From Firmicutes bacterium UBA5388 (GTDB lineage Bacteria > Bacillota > UBA4882 > UBA10575): a DNA stretch of 6,989 nucleotides. The notes under the pieces were generated by a model. The model did not search any database and was not told the origin of the DNA. It was given only the letters and a program-made list of their open reading frames with translations. The stretch lies in NCBI GenBank assembly GCA_002409975.1, contig DHOO01000039.1, positions 146,623-153,611 on the forward strand, read 5' to 3'. The translations under genes were made by a program, and so were the position numbers. Shown piece by piece: positions 1 through 6,201 of the stretch (position 1 is its first letter; every line of letters starts with the position of its first letter).

Positions 1-1045
1 GGATACAACGCAAAAAGCTTAGGTCCTTACTCACTTTGATCGTTTTTTCTATACCTTGGTAAGTTACGGAGACGACAACCTCCTCTTCTCCGTTAAGTTC
101 CAGCCTTCCCTGAGCGTTAATCTTCGCTCTACTCTCTTCCCTGATCTGATATTCCGCCAATTGGTAGAGAGAAAACTTTATTCCATTATCAAAACTTGCC
201 ACCGGATTGATATATATTTCTCTTTCCGCCTCTGTAGCGCCCAGGATGTTAACCTCAAGCTTAAAATCAAGCAGCCGCCAATTGTTATTTCCTTTAAAAA
301 GTCGGAACGGATACTCGACCCTTTTCGCCCAAGCTGTTTCTTCATGACCGGCGTCCTGATCTTCTAAATAGAAAAGATCCTGACCGTATCTATATCTCTG
401 ATCGATTAACCTCTCAACAAGTTGCCGGGCGCCTTTGGCGAAATCATATTGAATGTTAATCCTTTCAGCAGTGCCGGCATCGATCCAAACCCGGAGATCA
501 TGGTGAGCAGATTTCTCTAACACCTCAAAGTTCCAGGGGGCGCAAGGGGATAAGGCGCCAACCATTGTAAAAAGTTCTGGGAAAGCATTGGCAATCCAAA
601 GTGAAATCAGTCCTCCCAAGGATGAACCCATAATTGCTCGGTTTTCTCGACTGGTAAGCGTCCGGTAATGATGATCGATATACGGAACAATTTTCTCTCC
701 GACTAAGCGAGTATATTCCCTGCCTCTTCCGTTCAGAATACTTCCCGGATTGAAGATATCATCCACCGGATAAGGAATATATTCCTCCGCCCTTTTCTCT
801 CCGGCATTATAGATTCCAACCACTATCACTTCCTGCAGTTGCTGACCTTCGGTGAGTCTATCGACCATTTTATCAACATCCCACTTAATCGAAGGGCCAC
901 TTTTTCCGGAGAACAGATTTTGCCCGTCATGCATGTAAACTACCGGATATCTTTTATTGCTATCTTGATATCCCTCGGGCAAAAAGACTACTAATTCCTT
1001 CCCCTCGACCTGATCCCCTTTAATCCTTTTGCTTGTATTCCCCAT
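1..1045 (-). CDS. Esterase_D-family alpha/beta hydrolase (3' end beyond window)
   Basis: My translation of the minus strand gives 348 residues with no stop before the window edge, so the C-terminus is missing. It reads as a putative esterase of the Esterase_D/enterochelin-esterase group (PF00756-like). The N-terminal strand and oxyanion region is VVYMHDGQNLF (about 35-45). The nucleophile elbow is GSSLGG with Ser142, the likely acid is Asp189 in VWIDAGT, and the catalytic His is H234 in DAGHEETAW, so the triad appears intact. Residues 1-250 form the hydrolase. From about 255 on there is a beta-rich extension whose last part (about 295-340) vaguely resembles a bacterial Ig-like (Big_2) fold. 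The ATG at 1045 follows a G-rich Shine-Dalgarno (AGGGGGA) by about 10 bases and lies 32 bases after the lipoprotein stop, so it is probably cotranscribed. No signal peptide is visible, so a cytoplasmic location is likely unless an export route is missed. The substrate is unknown; deacylation of a substituted sugar or oligosaccharide would fit the neighbours but is a guess. Confidence 0.88.
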   Translation of the reverse strand, partial: MGNTSKRIKGDQVEGKELVVFLPEGYQDSNKRYPVVYMHDGQNLFSGKSGPSIKWDVDKMVDRLTEGQQLQEVIVVGIYNAGEKRAEEYIPYPVDDIFNPGSILNGRGREYTRLVGEKIVPYIDHHYRTLTSRENRAIMGSSLGGLISLWIANAFPELFTMVGALSPCAPWNFEVLEKSAHHDLRVWIDAGTAERINIQYDFAKGARQLVERLIDQRYRYGQDLFYLEDQDAGHEETAWAKRVEYPFRLFKGNNNWRLLDFKLEVNILGATEAEREIYINPVASFDNGIKFSLYQLAEYQIREESRAKINAQGRLELNGEEEVVVSVTYQGIEKTIKVSKDLSFLRCI

Positions 1046-1077
1046 TTCTTCCGTTCCCCCTGATGGTTTGTTATTTG

Positions 1078-1995
1078 TTAGTCGACTTTTTCCACTCCAT
1101 CTGTGGCTTCATCCACTATCAAATTATTACCCATTCCGCTGGGACACCAGATCCCATCTCCGCCGGAAGTTAGATAAACAAGGAAGTTAAACTTTTGCCC
1201 TTGCGCAGCATTTTCAAACTCACCAACCCACGTATCATTAGCCTGTTTAGTTAATTGAAAACCGCTTATATCATAATTAGTTTCCCAACCGTTCATCTCT
1301 CCTGCCAAGTGAACGGTGCTAATATCGCCGGCGGTAAGACTATACAATGTAGGATCAAACGTAAATCTCCAAGTCTGATTTGGCATCAATATCAGATTAT
1401 TTATTACCGTTGTTTTCCCTTTTCTAATCACTATGTTATCTTGGGTTCCCACATAAAGACTACCTTCTATCTCCGCAGTTACTGTTATGCTATAAGTACC
1501 GGCAACTAAACTAATCTCCGTTCCTATCGCGCCGACTTTATCCCTTACAGTTACAGTTCCATTATTGACAAACTGATCATTGACAGCTACATCATTCGGA
1601 TCAAAGATAAATTCTGTTTGTTCAGCCGTGACAGTGATCATATCGGTCCAACCCGGATTAGAGCCCGTTTCACTACTGTAATAAAGGAATCCATACGAAG
1701 CACCCTCAACAGGCTGTTGGGATTCTTCCATCTCGCTGAAAATAAGTTTCCAGGTTCCATCAGGCTGTTGAGTCATAGCTGCCTGACTCCAACTTTCAGC
1801 AAGAGCAGGGTCACCATTTTTAAAATTACCATTTACAACCACACTATCAATGTATTCACTATATGCTTTGCCATAAATTCTAGTATCCATGACCAACAAT
1901 TTCCCGACTCCGCCCCCTGATTTATTACTACTACCGCATCCGAACAACGCCACAATTATCATGACAACCAACAACATGGTACCAAGCTTTTTCAT
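1078..1995 (-). CDS. Lipoprotein with glycogen-binding-like (E-set/CBM48) module
   Basis: This is a predicted 305-residue surface or periplasmic lipoprotein. A short Lys-Lys start and a hydrophobic stretch lead to the lipobox LFGC with Cys20, followed by a Ser/Gly-rich linker. Residues about 48-118 look like a divergent beta-sandwich (VVVNGNFKNGD, then PDGTWKLIF, then YGFLYY). About 121-205 holds a PEGA/carboxypeptidase-regulatory-like segment (LVAGTYSITVTAEIEG). About 208-296 is a clearer glycogen-binding-like module with the pattern WRFTFDP, VHLAGEMNGW (Trp237) and TWVGEFENA. The same FDP-to-AGxxNxW layout occurs in the upstream barrel protein. An upstream in-frame ATG at 2016 would add MRRRSKK, but those Arg codons form a strong Shine-Dalgarno for the ATG at 1995, and the shorter form has normal signal-peptide geometry. 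I therefore prefer 1995. The likely role is binding of alpha-glucan at the cell surface, comparable in idea to SusE/SusF. The family-level call is solid; the ligand is inferred. Confidence 0.82.
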   Translation of the reverse strand: MKKLGTMLLVVMIIVALFGCGSSNKSGGGVGKLLVMDTRIYGKAYSEYIDSVVVNGNFKNGDPALAESWSQAAMTQQPDGTWKLIFSEMEESQQPVEGASYGFLYYSSETGSNPGWTDMITVTAEQTEFIFDPNDVAVNDQFVNNGTVTVRDKVGAIGTEISLVAGTYSITVTAEIEGSLYVGTQDNIVIRKGKTTVINNLILMPNQTWRFTFDPTLYSLTAGDISTVHLAGEMNGWETNYDISGFQLTKQANDTWVGEFENAAQGQKFNFLVYLTSGGDGIWCPSGMGNNLIVDEATDGVEKVD

Positions 1996-2004
1996 CTTTT
2001 TACT

Positions 2005-2013
2005 TCTCCTCCT
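2005..2013 (-). promoter_or_regulatory. Ribosome binding site that selects the internal lipoprotein start
   Basis: On the minus strand AGGAGGAGA lies about 10 bases before the ATG at 1995. It sits inside what would be codons 2-4 of a longer frame starting at 2016. The upstream ATG has only a weak AAAGG-type site. This decides in favour of the 1995 start. Confidence 0.7.
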
Positions 2014-2039
2014 CATTTTATTAATTACGCCTTTTCACT

Positions 2040-4676
2040 TTAGAACAAAGTTTCCAGCTTAAGTTGATAAATTCCGATCACATCACCCTCCTTTTTGTTG
2101 TATTCCGCCTTTAATGTGGAATATTTAGTAAATGCCTTAGCCAACCCGATCTTTAAAGCATAATCTTCAAACGGAGAGACCTTGTTATGATTTAAATCAT
2201 AGATCACACCTAAATCTCCCCGGATACCATAGGGGAGATCATAGCTTGTTGTCAGATGTAAAAGTGTATACCAATCAATGAAACCATAATTATACGCCCG
2301 GTAATATTTGCTGTCCTCCTCAATATCATCAGGGAGCACATGCAGGTCTTTTTCAACCTTCATCGTTTCCAGCTTGACGCTGGCCTCAAAGTTTTCCCAA
2401 GCGGGAATTTTGAAACCTAACTCTCCATAAACATGTTGTGTCCAATCATCCTCAGAATCATCATTATCATTCGAATCAAAATATTCTTTTTTCTCATTAA
2501 GGTTGCTTTCATCATAGGTATAGCCAACGACAAGATAAGGGAAGTATTTTTTAATACCAGGCAGATTTTGTAATCTGGTTTCCGTCCAAAAACGCGGCTC
2601 CTCCACTTGATCAGCGCCATAACTACCAATTATGTAATCTATTCCGCCTTTAATATAGGCAACTTGCTCCCACTTAAGATCAAGCTCGGTTTCACCGGCA
2701 ATCAAGGCAATATTCAGGTCCTGGCGATAAGTGGTGTCTGCTTTAATCTTTTTTAAAAACCCCACAGGCCTGGTTTGCATTCCTAAATATAGTTCGGTAA
2801 TACGATCCGGATGATCGGCATCATGATTAATCTTTTTCCAATAGAAGTTTTTCGACTGGTTGTACTCCACATGACCTTTAAGATAACTAAGCTTTTCGAT
2901 AGGTTTATTCCAGACGAATCCCGGTTTCAACATCCGGGAGATAATAACATCTTTCTCCTTGTAATGCGGTTGATAAGCAGTGTCAAGCGTAAGTTTGAGC
3001 CCTTCTACTCCGGGGTAGTAATAGCCTTTTCCGTAAATTTTTTTTATGCCTTCAAAGTAATCCGGTTTATCCTTAGGGTTAGCGAAAACTCGATCCCCAT
3101 TTCTATCGTCCCTCAAAACATCCCTGGCCACCGGTAGATAGGCTTTTTCGTCAATCGATATGACGCCCACAGTATAATCGAATTTATATAGTTTCTTCCT
3201 CTCCTTAAAACTTCTCGTGGCATCAAGAATCCGGTAATTGGCTTCGGCCATGTACATCCTTCCGTAGTTAAGCGGGGTGTCTGGAACTCTGCCGAAAGGT
3301 AAACAAACAAAATTACCCGGAAACCAATCCCCGTCAATGGTCCAGCTAAATTCCTTATATTTAAAATCGTCCACATTTCCGATATCAAAGGCGCCATACC
3401 AAATATCTTCATCTTCATCTTTGGTCAGCGTATATTGAGGGTCATTTACATTCCACTCGTTAAAATCGCCGGCGATACGAACACTTTTAATTTTCTTGAT
3501 ATCATCCTCATCCAATTCATCATAGTCCCTGGGATCAAAGATGAACTTCCACTTACCATCGGCGGCCTTTTCCGCTCCACTTAAAGTCTCGTTAATACTG
3601 CCAATGGGTATGAAGGCGTATTCGCCCCTGACTGTTAGATTTTTGGCGATTTCATACTCACCGAAAACAGCAACCGCGGTGGATAATTCCTTGAGATCAT
3701 CTGCTACCACTGGCTGATATAACAGAGATGATAGGCCGATTTCACCATTGACCTTTCCGGTCGAATTCGCCAACTTTTTTTTAAAATTTAAATACCCAAA
3801 ATACTTCCGATTTGATTTCTGATCACCGATCTCTGAACCATATTCATTGAGCGCCGCATTAAATGAATAGCTGTTCTTCTCCGATGCCAGTTTAATCCGT
3901 CGACTCTCACCAAAATCATTCGGATTCTTTGTATAGTCTCTGTTGTCCTTAGCAGTGACGGCATCAATTAGACCCAAATAATCAAAGGAATTAGTCTTAT
4001 CTTCTTTATTACCCTGGACCGAGAGAGCGAATATATCACCAAAATACGTGACATCCAAATTATCGATATAAATTTTATCCGGTGAAAGAACTTCTGCGTA
4101 TGTACCGGGTTCTTTAATATCATTTACTTTACCTTCGACCTTCAATTTTGTTCGATAGGCAATAACATCAACCTCTTGCTCGTTTCTTTCCTTTTTTACT
4201 TTTCCGCTCACATCCACCATAAGATTGTTTTCAAAGGCAACCGGTTTGTCTTCCCCTTCCCGGATAATTTGGTTGACCACTTCCCCGCCGATTTCAAACT
4301 CGCCCTTCATTTTATCTGAAGTCAACCGTATAACCGAATTCATCATTGGTGGAATCTTCTCTTCCACATCCGGATCAGCTGTCCACTCTCCGTCTACCAC
4401 ATATTTATACTGATAGACGCCTTGTTTCATGATTATGGTAATTTCCCAGACCCCGTCGGCATTCTGGGTTAACTGAGTGGCATTAGGGCTGTAATTATTA
4501 AAGGCGCTGGAGAGACAGACCCTCTCGGCATCAGGGTTGTTATAGGTAAAGGTTACTTCATAATCACCGTTCGGTAATTGTACAAAGGTATATGCCGCCC
4601 AAACAGGCGACGCTAAAAAGAGAAACACCACCGCGATCAGCACAATCGTTAAGCTTTTCACCTTAATTGTTTTCAA
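2040..4676 (-). CDS. Outer-membrane beta-barrel protein with two glycogen-binding-like modules
   Basis: Predicted 878 residues. A signal peptide (MKTIKVKS followed by a hydrophobic run) ends near SPVWA, with cleavage after about residue 27. The mature protein opens with an AMPK/CBM48-type glycogen-binding module (about 29-110): EVTFTYNNPDAERV, FNNYSP, GVYQYKYVVDGEWTADP, then MNSVIRL. A second module (about 373-468: WKFIFDP, VRIAGDFNEW, FKYKEFSWTIDGDWFP) is embedded between barrel-like regions. The rest (about 130-370 and 470-878) shows alternating polar/aromatic beta-strands with acidic, Asn-rich loops and ends YQLKLETLF, the terminal-Phe signature of outer-membrane barrels. The start is taken as TTG at 4676, directly after GGAGGAGG; a longer ATG frame from 4742 would put a charged, non-signal stretch before the signal peptide. 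It lies 170 bases after the regulator and 44 before the lipoprotein. It probably binds and perhaps transports maltodextrins across an outer membrane. Barrel nature is likely; pore function and substrate are inferred. Confidence 0.82.
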   Translation of the reverse strand: MKTIKVKSLTIVLIAVVFLFLASPVWAAYTFVQLPNGDYEVTFTYNNPDAERVCLSSAFNNYSPNATQLTQNADGVWEITIIMKQGVYQYKYVVDGEWTADPDVEEKIPPMMNSVIRLTSDKMKGEFEIGGEVVNQIIREGEDKPVAFENNLMVDVSGKVKKERNEQEVDVIAYRTKLKVEGKVNDIKEPGTYAEVLSPDKIYIDNLDVTYFGDIFALSVQGNKEDKTNSFDYLGLIDAVTAKDNRDYTKNPNDFGESRRIKLASEKNSYSFNAALNEYGSEIGDQKSNRKYFGYLNFKKKLANSTGKVNGEIGLSSLLYQPVVADDLKELSTAVAVFGEYEIAKNLTVRGEYAFIPIGSINETLSGAEKAADGKWKFIFDPRDYDELDEDDIKKIKSVRIAGDFNEWNVNDPQYTLTKDEDEDIWYGAFDIGNVDDFKYKEFSWTIDGDWFPGNFVCLPFGRVPDTPLNYGRMYMAEANYRILDATRSFKERKKLYKFDYTVGVISIDEKAYLPVARDVLRDDRNGDRVFANPKDKPDYFEGIKKIYGKGYYYPGVEGLKLTLDTAYQPHYKEKDVIISRMLKPGFVWNKPIEKLSYLKGHVEYNQSKNFYWKKINHDADHPDRITELYLGMQTRPVGFLKKIKADTTYRQDLNIALIAGETELDLKWEQVAYIKGGIDYIIGSYGADQVEEPRFWTETRLQNLPGIKKYFPYLVVGYTYDESNLNEKKEYFDSNDNDDSEDDWTQHVYGELGFKIPAWENFEASVKLETMKVEKDLHVLPDDIEEDSKYYRAYNYGFIDWYTLLHLTTSYDLPYGIRGDLGVIYDLNHNKVSPFEDYALKIGLAKAFTKYSTLKAEYNKKEGDVIGIYQLKLETLF

Positions 4677-4680
4677 TTTT

Positions 4681-4690
4681 TCCTCCTCCT
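4681..4690 (-). promoter_or_regulatory. Strong ribosome binding site supporting a TTG start
   Basis: The minus-strand sequence AGGAGGAGGA lies four bases before the TTG at 4676. No comparable site precedes the ATG at 4742. The TTG start puts the signal peptide exactly at the N-terminus of the barrel protein. Confidence 0.75.
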
Positions 4691-4846
4691 TTTTGCCGGA
4701 TACTTTATGTAAATAAGGCTGCCAGCTTAGAAGGATAGTCATGGAAGAAAATTAGAACTGACCGGCCTTATAACAACCTACTTTCTAAAAAACTCTGATT
4801 CGATCCAGAAAAATAGCTGAGTTTGATCGCATCCATCCTTAAATAT

Positions 4847-5695
4847 TTAATCTTCTTCGACTCTCCTCGGCATTTTATTAAGATCCAAATCAATTTTTTT
4901 ATGGAAAATGGTAACATGATCAATATAATCACTTTTTTTCGTAATAACTTCGGGAAGCAACTTTTCCTTCCTTAAGAGACTTAACTGTATGATATCCAAT
5001 ACTATTTGATCAATGGCCAACTGTGTCAGCATTGTATTGCTGGTAATCACACTAATCTCCTCAATCTTCTCATTTCCTTCCCCGATCAGGATCCGCTCGC
5101 GGTCAACAATAACAATAATTCTTCTCCGGTTCCAGATCTCTTTAAGCACATCCTGAGGAATACCGTATTGATAGATGATTCCAAATTCGTATGGTAATTG
5201 CCCATAGGAAAAACTGATTATTTTAACTCCTCGTTCATGGGCATCTTTTAAATCACCCTTAAAAATCAGAGCTTCATCTTCCCAAATCGACAGGTAAATT
5301 TCTTTTTCCGCTCCTTGAATCAGCTCCTGGATTTTTTTGATCATATCCACGTGATCAAGGATATTAATTAAATATTTCTCGGTTCTAGAATCAGATTCTA
5401 AATTGTCCATCCATTCTTCCAAGCCGGATAATTTATCAAAATATTCTTTCCGGTATTTCGCAAACAATTCTTTATAAGGAACAGGCGCATACAATTTCGG
5501 ATTAGCTTCAATCTCAATTACAGCTTCTTTATTAATTAGCCTCTTGAGGACGTCATAGATCATTGTTCTAGTAATGTCAGTATTTTTTGCAATCTCATAC
5601 CCACTAATCGGATTTTTTAAGATCAAAGCCGTGTAAACCTTTGCTTCATTTATAGAAAATCCAATTTCCTGTAAAACATCGATTATCTTTTGCAC
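4847..5695 (-). CDS. TrmB-family sugar-responsive transcriptional regulator
   Basis: This 282-residue protein begins with a winged helix-turn-helix of the TrmB type (PF01978-like, about 1-75): LQEIGFSINEAKVYTALI, then SGYEIAKNTDITRTMIYDVL and a wing ending near KLYAPVPY. A charged helical linker (about 75-105) follows. The effector half (about 108-245) resembles the TrmB phospholipase-D-like regulatory domain (PF11495-like), with AEKEIYLSIWEDE, a basic-hydrophobic RRRIIVIVDRERILIGEG segment and a helix-rich end. Known TrmB proteins sense maltose, trehalose or related sugars and control sugar transport and metabolism genes. The start is GTG at 5695, preceded at 7 bases by an AAGGGTGGA Shine-Dalgarno. 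It is the first gene of the minus-strand cluster, its promoter carries a symmetric operator-like repeat, and the downstream genes encode glucan-binding surface proteins. Autoregulation and control of the cluster are therefore likely. The effector is not identifiable by eye. Confidence 0.9.
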   Translation of the reverse strand: MQKIIDVLQEIGFSINEAKVYTALILKNPISGYEIAKNTDITRTMIYDVLKRLINKEAVIEIEANPKLYAPVPYKELFAKYRKEYFDKLSGLEEWMDNLESDSRTEKYLINILDHVDMIKKIQELIQGAEKEIYLSIWEDEALIFKGDLKDAHERGVKIISFSYGQLPYEFGIIYQYGIPQDVLKEIWNRRRIIVIVDRERILIGEGNEKIEEISVITSNTMLTQLAIDQIVLDIIQLSLLRKEKLLPEVITKKSDYIDHVTIFHKKIDLDLNKMPRRVEED

Positions 5696-5731
5696 TATTT
5701 AATCCACCCTTATCTATTCTTTTTGTTTAAA

Positions 5732-5755
5732 TAGTAGTAATGTCTATTACAACTA
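5732..5755. promoter_or_regulatory. Operator-like 24-bp inverted repeat
   Basis: On the plus strand the arms TAGTAGTAAT (5732-5741) and ATTACAACTA (5746-5755) are separated by GTCT. The arms are complementary at 9 of 10 positions. The repeat begins two bases after the -10 box of the minus-strand promoter and covers the expected transcription start (near 5750), an ideal place for repression. The likely binder is the TrmB-type regulator encoded immediately downstream, by position only. Confidence 0.65.
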
Positions 5756-5756
5756 T

Positions 5757-5784
5757 ATTATACCATCTTTATTAATCTATTCAA
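5757..5784 (-). promoter_or_regulatory. Sigma-A-type promoter for the regulator/barrel/lipoprotein/esterase cluster
   Basis: Read on the minus strand: -35 TTGAAT (5784-5779), 16-base spacer, -10 TATAAT (5762-5757), with TG one base before the -10 box (extended -10). The predicted start near 5750 leaves a leader of about 55 bases before the GTG at 5695. No second promoter of this quality is seen before the later genes. The 170-base gap before the barrel gene contains only a weak TTGTTA/TAATTT pair. Confidence 0.75.
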
Positions 5785-5835
5785 GAGTTATTTTTATATC
5801 ATTAAAGAAATTGTCTACTGACCTTAAGATAAGAG

Positions 5836-5863
5836 TTGACAGCTTTGTTGGGAATTGCATAAT
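5836..5863 (+). promoter_or_regulatory. Divergent sigma-A-type promoter reading toward the corrinoid-protein gene
   Basis: Plus strand: perfect -35 TTGACA (5836-5841), 16-base spacer and -10 CATAAT (5858-5863). Transcription would start near 5870 and cross the first inverted-repeat copy before reaching the ATG at 6202. That gives a leader of about 330 bases. The -35 boxes of the two divergent promoters are about 51 bases apart, so one regulator could affect both. Confidence 0.55.
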
Positions 5864-5917
5864 TGATTGATTTTAAATTTAACTACAAAATATTAATAGC
5901 CTAAGAATTCCTTTGGG

Positions 5918-5989
5918 GCTTGTCGACTCACCTGGCCTCATTTTCATCATTTCATGTGTGTGGGCGGTAGCCAGCGTGAGCGACTACCT
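5918..5989 (+). repeat. Intergenic repeat, left copy of an inverted pair
   Basis: This 72-bp stretch, from GCTTGTCGA to CGACTACCT, matches the reverse complement of 6851-6924 with about nine mismatches and one 2-base gap. Two blocks are identical: ATTTTCATCATTTCATGTG (5940-5958) and GGGCGGTAGCCAGCGTG (5962-5978). It is clearly richer in G+C than its surroundings. It contains no open reading frame of note. It may belong to a dispersed intergenic repeat or MITE-like family. Confidence 0.85.
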
Positions 5990-6201
5990 AATTAAAGTCA
6001 AACACTATATATTGTGGTTAAACAAAGTCATTATGCAATTCTCTTATTAAAAGATTATTTTTTTAAGAACACGATAAACTACCAAAAACCACAAATTTGT
6101 TATAGAAAATAAAACAAGTGCCGGTTAAGATTAAGTAAAGAAGGTAAGAGTTCTCCTTCGCAAGCAAACCTAAAAAAATATTAATACTAAGGAGGCACAC
6201 A
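5990..6201 (+). other. Noncoding leader of the corrinoid-protein gene
   Basis: This is AT-rich and holds no convincing gene. Visible elements are an imperfect 20-bp palindrome at 6000-6019 (8 of 10 positions paired), flanked by direct AAAGTCA repeats at 5994-6000 and 6024-6030. There is also a short GAAGG/CCTTC hairpin candidate around 6138-6159. It ends with the Shine-Dalgarno AAGGAGG (6189-6195), six bases before the ATG. No cobalamin riboswitch box is seen. Confidence 0.5.
6000..6019. promoter_or_regulatory. Possible regulatory palindrome between direct repeats
   Basis: The arms AAACAC and GTGGTT surround an AT core, with 8 of 10 symmetric pairs. AAAGTCA occurs directly before it and again exactly 30 bases later, that is, about three helical turns apart. 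This could be a protein-binding site. The AT-rich background makes chance symmetry plausible. Confidence 0.25.

Noticed and set aside
56..367. Plus-strand open frame within the esterase gene
   Set aside because: It is antisense to a frame with an intact catalytic triad. The composition is not that of a plausible protein.
4786..4826. Possible intrinsic terminator after the regulator gene (AAACTC/GAGTTT arms and six T on the minus strand)
   Set aside because: The stem has only six pairs and a loop of more than 20 bases, with no G+C core. It may cause partial attenuation at most.
5994..6030. CRISPR-like short direct repeats
   Set aside because: Only two 7-base copies exist, with no array structure or cas genes.
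5990..6201. Cobalamin riboswitch in the leader of the corrinoid-protein gene
   Set aside because: No B12-box-like conserved sequence could be found, and the region is AT-rich with only weak short hairpins.
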